64,000 bases of DNA from Verrucomicrobiota bacterium (GTDB lineage Bacteria; Verrucomicrobiota; Verrucomicrobiia; Limisphaerales; UBA1319). Below are positions 18,401 to 26,300 of the stretch, piece after piece. The position numbers were made by a program, and so were the translations under genes. Every line of letters begins with the position of its first letter. Within the stretch, counting starts at the first letter, position 1. The stretch lies in assembly GCA_022711435.1 (NCBI GenBank), contig JAKLFB010000002.1, forward strand, positions 124,001-188,000, in the 5' to 3' direction. Below the pieces are notes generated by a model that saw nothing but the letters and a program-made list of their open reading frames with translations, was not told where the DNA came from and searched no databases.

Positions 18401-21400
18401 GATTGCCGTCGGTGACGCCATCGGCGACGGAAGCGACGGGCACGGCGACGGCGTTGCTGCCCGCGGGAATCGTGGCGCTGGCAGGCACGGCCGCCTCGCC
18501 AGGGTTGCTGGATGCCAGCGCGACGGCGAGCGCGTTGGTGGCTGGAGTGTTGCGTGAAACCGTCAGGGTGGTGGCCAGATTCAATCCCTCGCCGACAAGG
18601 TTCCTGGCCACAACCAGCCGGAGCGTCGGCCCGTCGTCATCCGTGACGGTCAGTGACGCGCCGCTGCCTTCATCAACGCGGACATCGCTGCCGGAGGCCA
18701 GCGGGAAGGGGCGCAGAAAAGTTGTCTTGGGCCCGTCCACCCGGTCATTATCCACCGCTGCGACGGGGAACGTGGCCGACAACTGGCTGGCCGGGATGAC
18801 CACGCGGGCCGGCGCCTGGGCGGCGGCGGTGTTGGTGCTCTCCAAATCCACAGCCAGCGACCGGCTGCTGGCGATGCTGCGCGTGACCGTGGCCAGGGTG
18901 GCCTGCGGTCCGTCCCCTTCGCTGATGATCGCGCTGGCGAGCGTGATCGCGACATGCGGGAGGTCGTCGTCCAATAGGACCACAGTGGCGGCGGCAGCCT
19001 CAAAGCCGCTGGCACTGGCCGACACCGAGTATTCCAACACGCCTTCCACCAAAATATCATCCACCGCCAGCACGGGAAAAGCCGCCCCCGCCTCGCCGGC
19101 GGGAATGAGGACAAAGGAGGGCGGACTCAGCTGGCCGGGATGGGAGCTTTGCAGGGCAACCGTCACCGGATTGGTCGTGACCAGATCGCGTGCGACCGCT
19201 GCGATGACGCTGTCGCCTTCCCACACAGCGTTGGTCGCCAACGTGAGTGTCAGCCGTGGCCGATCGGCATCGAGCACGGTCAGCGTCTGACTGGCGGCGG
19301 CATACCCGGCGGCGGACGCGCCAATGGTCACCGTTTTCGGCCCGTCCACCTGGTGATCCTGCGCGACGCGGGCCGTGAAGCCGGCGCTGGTCTGCCCGGC
19401 GGGAAGGGTGACGGCGGCCGGCACAATCATCTCGTTGGTGTCACTGCTGGTCAGCGCCACCGTGAGGGGCCCCGCCGGGTCGCCATTGCGAACCACCGTG
19501 CCGACGAAGAGGAGATTCGCGGCATCCTCGGAAATCTGTGTGAGCGGGAGCTGCAGGGTCAACCTGAGCGGCGCCAGGGTCGCGTTCGTGGCCAGCGCGA
19601 AATTGTTCATCTCATTCTCCTCGGCGATCTCCCCCAGCCCGTCGGTCTCCACCCCCAGCCAGACCGCGCCGGCCGGGCCGGTGATGGGCAAGGCGACTGC
19701 CTGGGTGCGCCAGAGCGAGGCCCCGGCCGCCAAACCGTTGGTGAAATCAAACCGGGCGAGTTCCTGAAGGCCGCTCGTGGCGTTCGACACCCACAAGGTG
19801 TCGCTCCACAGCCCGGACACTGCGATGCCGCCCCGGTTGGTGACCGCCCAGACGAGCGGGAAAGGCTGGCCCGCGCTGGCGGCCGGCGGGGCCAGGACCT
19901 GCGCGATCGCCAGGTCGGGCCGCGGCGGATGGCTCAGCGTGATCGGAGCAAAGGCGGTGTTGTTGTCTTCGGCCAATTCCGTCTGCGCATTGTCGAAGTC
20001 CGCGACGGCCACGAGGAACCACGTTCCCGGCGCCAGGCTGGCGCCATCGGGCAGTGTTGCCGAAACGGTGCGTTCGTAGCCTGCGCCCGGCGGCAGGGGG
20101 CGCACGCCTGCCGCCGCCGCCAGCACCGTGGCGCCGGCCAGCGAGTGGCTGCTGGCGCTCAAGTAAAGCCGGTCGCTCCAGGCGCCGCTGGCCGAGGCGT
20201 CGCCCGCATTGGTCACCGCCCAGGTCACGGAAATCGATCCACTGAACAGCCCTGTGCTCGAAGCCGCCGGGAGGCTCGCGGACAGGTCCGCCACGCGGAT
20301 CACGGTGGCCGCCGCCGGCACAAAGGCGTTGTTGGTTTCGTTGGACTCGGGCACTTGATAGGCGCTGTCCGTCAGCACGCGGAAAAAGCGCGGGCCGGCC
20401 AGGTCCGGCGGCACGATCACGACACCCGTGTGATTGAGCCAGGCGCTGGCGGCCAGCGGCGTCAGGAAGGTGAAACTGCCGAGGGGGCGCGCGTCCCGAC
20501 CCTGTGGATTGTCCGCGATGAACACCGCATCCTGCCATGGCCCTTGGGCGGTCTGGGTGCCGGCGTTGGTGATCGTCCACCACAGCGTCACCGACTCGCC
20601 CGCCGTGACCTCCGCGGGCGCAGCCAACTGCGTCACGAACAGGTCCGCCGGGGGCGGCAGCACGGTCAGAATGGCGGCGGCGGTGTTCGTCGCGCCGGCC
20701 AGGTTGGTGATGCGGCATGAGTAGGCGCCGGCCTCGGCCAGGAGCACGTTCGGCAGCGCCAGGCTCGCTGTCGTCTGACCCGGCAGGTTCACCCCGTTGC
20801 GCTGCCATTGGTAGCTCAGCGGCAGCGAACCGGCTGCCGCCACGCTGAAGGAGACCGCCGTGCCTTGCAGGACGGTTTGCGCCACGGGCTGCAGCGCCAC
20901 CACGGGCGGGGCCAGTTGGGCAGTCACCGCGCCGGATTGAAACTCGGCGAGCAGCGACGTCGCGGCGCTGTCCACCAACTCGCGAAGGACCGGCTGATCG
21001 GTGAAGGACAGCTCCGTGGCGCCCGCCGTGTTGCCAGCCTGAAAGCGCGCCACGGCCACTTGCTGGGTGCCGAGGGCGAAATGGCCGCCGTATGGCTGGG
21101 CCACGACGAAGCCCACCGTCCCGCTGGCCGCGGCGTTCGCGTTCAGGTTGAGCGTTGCGCCCGCCGGCCAGGAGTTGGACACCACCTCGCGGAAGGACAG
21201 CCGGGCCGGATCAAAGCGGAGGCTGAAACCGAGGGCGTTTTCATCGCCGTTGGCCAGCAGGTGCAGGGGCACGTCGACGAGGTTGCCAGTGGGAGCGTTG
21301 GTGCTGGCGACGCGCACCCCGCGGGGCACGGTCAGCGTCGCCACGCTGCTGGTCACGGCAGCGACGGGGTTGGTGACAATCACGCGATAGCCGCCGGCTT

Positions 21401-23129
21401 GGCCGGGGCGCACGCCGGGCAGCAGCAGGGTGGCCTGGGTCGCACCGGGCAGATTGGCGCCTTGGAACTGCCATTGATAGCCAAGCGGCTGGCTGCCCGC
21501 CGCGGTGACGCTCAGCATGGCGGTGCTGAAGATCCGGTTCGTCACGCTCTGCGGCTGGCTCACAATGGCCGGCGCTGTGGAGAGCACGTGGACGACCCCG
21601 TTGCTCGCAACGAAGGGGCGCGAGCTGCCCCAGACATCCGCCACCTCGAGTTCCACGGGACGGCTGGCAAAGCTCAGCTCGGCCGGGCCGGGCGTGTCGC
21701 CCGCGCGGAACCGCAACAGGACCGCCTGCGAGGCGCCCGCCGTAAAACGCTCACCTTGCGATCGCACCAGCGCAACCCCGATGCGGCCGGACGCAGCCTC
21801 GTTCGTGTTGGCCAGCAGAGCCGCTGTGGGCGCGCCGCTGCCCGCGGCGGCCTGAACATAGCTCAGGAGGGCGGGATCAAACGCCACGCTGAATCCGAGC
21901 GCGTTTTCATCGCCGAGGGCGGCGAGCTCCACCGGCACGTCCACTTCCCCGCTCGTGGCCACACTGGCATCCAGCAGGCGCAGCATTCGCGGCGCCGCCG
22001 AAACCGCCAGGGTGGCATTGGCGCTGGTGACGCTCCCGGCGCGGTTGGTGACAACGCAGGAGTAGTTGCCGTTGCGTGCGGTGGACACGTTGGTCAAGAG
22101 CAGCGCATGGTTGGTCTCGCCCGCGATCGCCGCCGCGTTGAATCGCCATTGGTAACTCAGCGGCTCCGTGCCAGTGGCGGCAACGCCGAACATGACGCTT
22201 TCGCCGGCCGAGGCCACCCAGCTTTGCGGCTGGGCCTTGAGGGCGGGCGGCACCAGGGCGGGCAAGACTGTCACCACCGCCACCTGGCTGGTCGCCGCGC
22301 CGCCGGAGTTGCTCACCACCACGTCATAGCCGCCCGAGTCGGCCGGGGTCACATTGCTGAATGTGAGGGAAGTATGGGTGGCATCGGCAATGGGAACGCT
22401 CTCTCGCCGCCACTGGCAGAACAGCGGCGGGCTGCCGGTGGCGGTCACGCTGAGGATCACGTTGGTCGGAGTGTTCAATATCGGCTGCACCGTCCGCCCC
22501 TGTGGCTGCGAGACGATCACGGGGGGGAAGAGCGGGGTGATCGTCAGAACGCCATCTTGAAACACCGCGAGCGGAAGCGGGCTGGCGCTGGCGTCCACCA
22601 TCTCGCGCAGGACGGGCTCATCGCCAAAGGTCAAGCCGCAGATGCCAGTCGCGCCCAAGGTGTCAAACCGCAGCCGCAGCAATTCATTGGCGCCCGCGGC
22701 AAAATACTGGCCGGCCGGCCGGGCCAGCGCGAAGCCGATTCGCCCCGCGCCCAGTTGGTTGGTGTTGATGTTGAGCGCCGCCCCGGCGGCGGCGGCGCCC
22801 GCCTCAACACTCAGCAAGCGGACCAGAGTGGTGTCGAAACCGACACTAAAGCCCAGCGCGTTTTCATTTCCGAACGCCTTGAAGCGGAGGGGGACTTCCG
22901 CCGTTTCACGGGCGACCACCGTCTGATTCAGCAGAAACACGGCGCGATCGGCCTGATCGGCGGTGGGGCTGCTTGGTGTGATGACGATGGACTGCAAGGC
23001 AGGCTGGCTGGGATTCTGCGAATCGAGCGAGTTGAACTTGGCCCAGGCAGCCACTGGCAGGGCCAGCCCCAAGGTTAGCAGGATCACCCAGGCCGGAGAT
23101 GCGGCCGCCAGGCACACCTTTTTCGCCAT
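12435..23129 (-). CDS. Giant secreted multidomain protein: cohesin-like, Ig-like, CARDB, Calx-beta, cadherin-like domains
   Basis: 3564 aa from the ATG at 23129, chosen because MAKKVCLAAA followed by a hydrophobic stretch to about residue 30 is a clean signal peptide; the frame is open 61 codons further up. Approximate order: cohesin-like 63-198, two Ig-like 203-377, cohesin-like 383-516, Ig-like 520-602, cohesin-like 605-738, Ig-like 741-823, three CARDB domains (ADLFVTQL..., ADLSASLP..., PDLAIAQV...), four Calx-beta-type repeats with ISEDA/WEGDS/ISEGDG cores, another CARDB, a carboxypeptidase-regulatory-like domain, a Cys-rich segment of unknown type, two cadherin/He-PIG-like domains, a further cohesin-like domain and two tandem copies of a short C-terminal module. 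No enzyme domain is recognisable. It is probably a cell-surface scaffold or adhesin. It follows the next giant gene on the same strand after a 189-bp gap. Confidence 0.88.
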   Translation of the reverse strand: MAKKVCLAAASPAWVILLTLGLALPVAAWAKFNSLDSQNPSQPALQSIVITPSSPTADQADRAVFLLNQTVVARETAEVPLRFKAFGNENALGFSVGFDTTLVRLLSVEAGAAAAGAALNINTNQLGAGRIGFALARPAGQYFAAGANELLRLRFDTLGATGICGLTFGDEPVLREMVDASASPLPLAVFQDGVLTITPLFPPVIVSQPQGRTVQPILNTPTNVILSVTATGSPPLFCQWRRESVPIADATHTSLTFSNVTPADSGGYDVVVSNSGGAATSQVAVVTVLPALVPPALKAQPQSWVASAGESVMFGVAATGTEPLSYQWRFNAAAIAGETNHALLLTNVSTARNGNYSCVVTNRAGSVTSANATLAVSAAPRMLRLLDASVATSGEVDVPVELAALGDENALGFSVAFDPALLSYVQAAAGSGAPTAALLANTNEAASGRIGVALVRSQGERFTAGASQAVLLRFRAGDTPGPAELSFASRPVELEVADVWGSSRPFVASNGVVHVLSTAPAIVSQPQSVTNRIFSTAMLSVTAAGSQPLGYQWQFQGANLPGATQATLLLPGVRPGQAGGYRVIVTNPVAAVTSSVATLTVPRGVRVASTNAPTGNLVDVPLHLLANGDENALGFSLRFDPARLSFREVVSNSWPAGATLNLNANAAASGTVGFVVAQPYGGHFALGTQQVAVARFQAGNTAGATELSFTDQPVLRELVDSAATSLLAEFQSGAVTAQLAPPVVALQPVAQTVLQGTAVSFSVAAAGSLPLSYQWQRNGVNLPGQTTASLALPNVLLAEAGAYSCRITNLAGATNTAAAILTVLPPPADLFVTQLAAPAEVTAGESVTLWWTITNAGTQTAQGPWQDAVFIADNPQGRDARPLGSFTFLTPLAASAWLNHTGVVIVPPDLAGPRFFRVLTDSAYQVPESNETNNAFVPAAATVIRVADLSASLPAASSTGLFSGSISVTWAVTNAGDASASGAWSDRLYLSASSHSLAGATVLAAAAGVRPLPPGAGYERTVSATLPDGASLAPGTWFLVAVADFDNAQTELAEDNNTAFAPITLSHPPRPDLAIAQVLAPPAASAGQPFPLVWAVTNRGGIAVSGLWSDTLWVSNATSGLQELARFDFTNGLAAGASLWRTQAVALPITGPAGAVWLGVETDGLGEIAEENEMNNFALATNATLAPLRLTLQLPLTQISEDAANLLFVGTVVRNGDPAGPLTVALTSSDTNEMIVPAAVTLPAGQTSAGFTARVAQDHQVDGPKTVTIGASAAGYAAASQTLTVLDADRPRLTLTLATNAVWEGDSVIAAVARDLVTTNPVTVALQSSHPGQLSPPSFVLIPAGEAGAAFPVLAVDDILVEGVLEYSVSASASGFEAAAATVVLLDDDLPHVAITLASAIISEGDGPQATLATVTRSIASSRSLAVDLESTNTAAAQAPARVVIPASQLSATFPVAAVDNDRVDGPKTTFLRPFPLASGSDVRVDEGSGASLTVTDDDGPTLRLVVARNLVGEGLNLATTLTVSRNTPATNALAVALASSNPGEAAVPASATIPAGSNAVAVPVASVADGVTDGNQSVMFTASAPGFVSGRETIVVSDTDLSDLVVSSITAPATAETDGFVTVGYRVLNQGIGPAGTNFLVRVYLSEDSFGQNRALVAQSPFEGAIPAGLFFEQTLQVRLPLAAGDYWVVVEVDAAEQIAEILEGNNTRISPAPIASHPAYGAWVQTSLTTALANTPVPLSGRATNALGAGVPAKLVNLHILTRGTERVISALTDSLGNFATTWQPLPGEAGFYQIFAAHPGVSNVPVQAEFRLVGMRAEPASAALKVVEGATHAGSVQIENLSDLPLTGVNAAVVSAPSGLAVTVQLAGGGILAGGAKTPLNYKVSPATPQAYGNVIFRVASAEGATADVTLAVSVEPLRPRLAATPGSLAAGMVRGRQAVVEFSLVNEGGVATGPITVALPAAPWLSLATTNPIPPLLPGETNGTTVPLLLTPAAGLPLGNYEGSLALNSSNASLSVPFAFRALFEAKGDLLITAVDELTYYAEGSPRLAGASVTVRDAVTLTNVAAGFTDANGQFFVANLMESYYEIEVTAEKHTTYRNPHLILAGQTNEVRTFLSRQVVTYSWTVEPIEVEDRYQITIETTFETVVPLPVVTVEPSVIDLAEMTADVTQIDLKITNHGLIAAKNTRVNFPTHPLWHFQPLIELIGALPAKSTLTVPLTIRKLAGSPPHLPAVRAANAGSGECHLWARACYEIPCGPDLITICIPIAMPNAQANCGGPFTPPGGGLLGGAGSSGGGVYVAGPSVVTPVECDLCLAKAYAECLIGMVPGLGDAYGYAQCLRSAMADGLLHINTAETCLSMFLPGPAGCAYGFLRCECDGPLESVPGCAWDLAQGVFGSFTASSFLKNTPVQRGGGLAVPQLYYYAALSYPEIELYELVLDAPADLWLAPGASASVQRWINAFRSKTQAASESGISVSETELADLLSMPVPQGIGQEQVVHIAERWNRTWMNWRAGVFEAADLPAGADTNFISLSALLAVVDRILIGHEAAQAAGFATPAEGLQAMIEESASLPRESGVCARIKLRTEQEAVLTRDAFRATLEIENTDAARLEQVAVTLWMRDEAGADVTDLFGVRAPELTGLSEVDGAGILAAQSTGTARWIIIPTVDAAPAVERRFFVSGQLNYVQGGTSVSVPLAPVSITVLPSPRLALNYFHQRDVFSDDPFTDAVEPSVPFNLAVMVQNRGCGMAKNFRITSAQPQIVENEKGLLIDFQILATEVAGRNLVPSLTANFGNIGPGTTAIGRWLMTATLQGLFIGYNATFEHIDGLGNLKLSLIDEVAIHEMNHLVQAGGAFEDGKPDFLVNDLPDLYDRPDTLYLSDGRTAPVAVVETAQDDGPPTPARLEIQLSAPMPSGWGYLRVPEPSDGRYRLVGVRSSNGRTIAVETNAWVTDRTFIGMGRRPIWENTLHLLDYDSPGLYTLTYELGAAGDTTAPASQVAALPAESYQRIPVSWSGQDQTGGSGLAGYDILVSKDGGTFTHWLQRTRLTGSVYFGALGSRYAFYSVAIDEAGNREAAPGTPDALTTVTLTNRPPMLAAAPDQTMDEGLEFVLALDASDPDPADALSYSLLTAPPGMTIHPANGLMRWPTSEATGPSTNPIVARVQDNGDPPLAATVSFTLLIREVNLTPALAAIADCTVSEGELIVITNAATDSDLPRNRLTFSLQAGHPAGATVNPANGVFTWQPTETQGPSTNRIGLIVADNGTPSLSATQYFTAIVRDTLSDFTLSLGQTNLLAGEPGVVPVELRSSLDLTNLTLLLDAPVSRLTNLTLRAFSGEVVGAGLLSSGDNQWRINLALDPKLASASVRTIALLHFLAVSNLHSAIVTLEMHTLLARRSDGALVTNGKAGNGQVIVVGREPVLVAKGIPTPSITLYGHPGKRYAFQAKTNLLETTPWTDAGYLTLLGRFAAWPIPDLSSPLMVYRACELGEAGPLLSIESVSGSIVSFRLQGRPGAPYNIQTSTNLSPTAVWNTVRGLGLTNAWQIFDWTNQGEAQRLFRALEP

Positions 23130-23318
23130 TGCTTGGGCCGGGACCGTTCCGCGCTCTTTGCGCGGGCGGACAAGAACGTCCGCGCTCCGGCGGGCAAGTC
23201 TCCCGGGCGCCTCTTGCGCCTGATCGAGCGTTTGGCCTCCGCCGGTCATCACTCCACCTTGGGTAAATCGGTTCATACGCAGGAATGGTTTGAGGTTTCT
23301 TTGCCTGACCATTCCCGC

Positions 23319-26300
23319 TTACGGAACCAGCGCGGCACGGTAGAAGCGGTGCGCTTCACCCGCCACGGAATCGCGCACCACAATCGGCGCGAGATCCGCC
23401 GCCGCCTCGTCCACGGGCGACCAATGCAGCAGATCCGTCGAAACCTCGACCCGGTAACGCTCGCCCGGCTCACCGGTGAGCCGCAGTTCCACCGTGCCGC
23501 CGTCCAACCGCACGTCGGCGCCGAACCGGCCAGGCGCGACCACGCGCACGGCGCCGGCCACGTAATCCGCGGGCTGCACGTCCGCCTGCGCGTCGGACAC
23601 TTCGCGCCAGACAGGGCTGTCGCCAAAATCGAGCGTCGTCGAGCCAGTCCCGCCCGCAGCCCGGAAATCCAGGTGCGCCAGCGAGGCTGTGCCCGCTGGA
23701 AATGCCTGCCCAAAGGACTTCGCCAGCACGACCCCAACGATACCGCTGCCGGCCTGGTTGGCATTCACCTGCAACGACACGTCCGCGGCGTCTTCGGCCA
23801 GGGCTATGCCCTGATACGTCAGCCGCGCGGGATCGAACTGCACGCTGAAGCCGACCGCGTTCTCGCCGCCGAGGGCCTCGAGCTCCGCCGACACATGGAA
23901 GGTCTGGCCTTGGACCACCTTCGCCCCGGTCAAGCGGATGGACCGCGCCGCGGAGCTGCTCGACGCCGCAGCGCGCGCCAAAAGGGCGCCGGCATTGAAG
24001 CCCGGCGCGGGCGCGGGGGCGGACGGCGCCATGGGCCCGCCCGCCGGGGTCAGAGGATCCACGGCGGCGGCATAGCGGCCGGCCTGCGTCCAGTCCGCGA
24101 CCGAGAGCCGGCTATCGCCCAGCGGCAGTATGCCGAGGATCGCATTGGTGCGCGGCGCGCAATCGGCGCGAGCGAACTCGTGCGAGTTGAGCGGCACATC
24201 GAGCCCTGCGACCAACCGGCCCACCTTGACCCAGTCGGAGACGGTCACGGCGTTGTTGCCCAGGGGTGCGGGGCTGACATCCGCCTCGAAACCGCCGAGG
24301 CCGACGTCGTCCACCACCAATTGCGCTTCCTGGCTGGCGGCCGTGCCGTAGTCGTTGCTCACCAGCACGCGATAGCTGCCAGCCCGCTGGGTCGTGACCG
24401 CAAGCAACGTCAACGAGCTGTTTGTCTCCGCCGGCAACGACACCCCGTTCAGCTGCCACTGGTAGGTCAGCATCGGCAGCCCGCGCGCCGTCACCGCAAA
24501 TGTCACGTCCGCGCCGGATGCGGCCGATTGGCTCTGGGGTTGGGTGAGCAGCGAGGGCGAGACGTCGGCGTAATCGCGATGCCAGCTCGTGCTGGTCTGC
24601 CCGGCGTTGTTGTTGGCTGAGCCCGCCATGCCCACCAGGAGGGTTGCCGGCATCGTCTGCGTCAGCGTGCCCATGGGCAGCCAGTCCACACCATCCGCGC
24701 TGCGATAGGCGGTGAACACGTCGCCTTGGCGGCGCAGACGCATCCAGGCGTTGGGCAGGAACACCCCGGCAGTGTTCGAGCTGCCCGGCCACCCTGCCGC
24801 ACTGACGCCATCGCTGGGACGATAGGATACACCATACCTATTCGCACTGCTGTGGGATTGGAGGTAGACGAAGATGAACCGGCTGTTGCGAGCAAGCGCG
24901 GGCCGCGCCATCAATCCGGACTGCGAATTCTGATTCGGCGTCGTCTGCGCGGCGACGCGCACTGCCACGTCAAAATCGCCTGCCCGATTCTCATAGGCGA
25001 AATGGCCGGCGTCCTGCACCCCCCCAATCGTCGTGCCTCCCGCCACCATGTCGAAGGCCGTGTCGTCGAACGGAACGGTCATGCCGGGCTCGCGCGGGTC
25101 GGTGCCCGGAACGCCAATGTCGGCCGCGGCCAGGGACAAAACCGTTCCCGTATGGATGCAGCTGGTTTGGTTACCCAGAGCGTCCACGACGTTGTGCAGG
25201 GCCAGTGCAAATCTGTCTCCGGCCAGAGGACTGGCGACCAGCCAAACTTGATTGCCGTTGGTTTTCAGCACGGCCTGGGTGGGCGCAAAGCCGTTGACGG
25301 CGTAGCTCGCGAGATTCGTGGCGAAGGCGGGCGCGACCGGTTCGTCGAAGGTGATGCCCACGCGGGTGCCGTTCTGCAGGGCGTACGCGCCCACCACCAC
25401 CGGCGCCGTGCCATCAATCACAAACGTCCCGGTGAACACATCGTCCTCGGCCTCGCCACTCGAGCCGTCACTATCCTGATCCAGCCCGCTGAGGGTGCTG
25501 CCAAGCTCGTTGATATCCGGACCGATGCGCACGGCGTAAGTCCCGTCTGCGGCTTGCGGCGAGAAGCTGATCCGCCAATTGGCGCCGACTGGCGCCACGC
25601 TGGTGGCGGGAATCACTCCATCCGGTCCGATGAGGCTCACATCCGCCGGGGTGAACGACGCCGGGTCAATCGGCAGATCAAACGCGATGTCGACCGAACC
25701 GACCGACGGCGTGACGGCGGCCGAAGGCGTCATGTTGGTAATCCGCGGGCCGCCGAAGTCGGCGATAAAGCCCGCGTCAAACGGCACGGAGTTAGTGCCG
25801 GGTGGAATCAGACTGCGCAACGACTTCATCTGGCCGTTGACCGCGGCGTACGCGTTCAATCCATTGAGGAGGAACCGCGAGCCATTGAGGACGCGCAGCC
25901 CCTGGCCGTCCATGCCGTAGAGGTAGAGCGCCTCGGATTCGCCCGCCGCGCCGCGCTGGCCATTGTTGATGCTGTCCACCAGCCGCACGACGCTCGTCTG
26001 GTTGCTGCCCCCCACGATCAACTGGCTGCAGCCGAAGTTGCGCGACGTGAACCCGCCCGGCCCCGAATCCCGCCCGCCCACTTCCAACCACTGGGATTCC
26101 GCACCGTCCATTTGGAAATACGCGTTCTCGACCGTGATGCTGTTTGGGTCGGTGTTTTCGTATCGGAAGTCGCCCTTGCACCTGAGCGTTGCCTGGCCGC
26201 TGACCGCAAGGGTGGCCGGGGCGCGGAGATAGGGGTCGATGCACTCGAGCTCAGTCCCGTTGCCGGCAGCAGTGAACCGCACGCGGCGCGTGGTTGACGG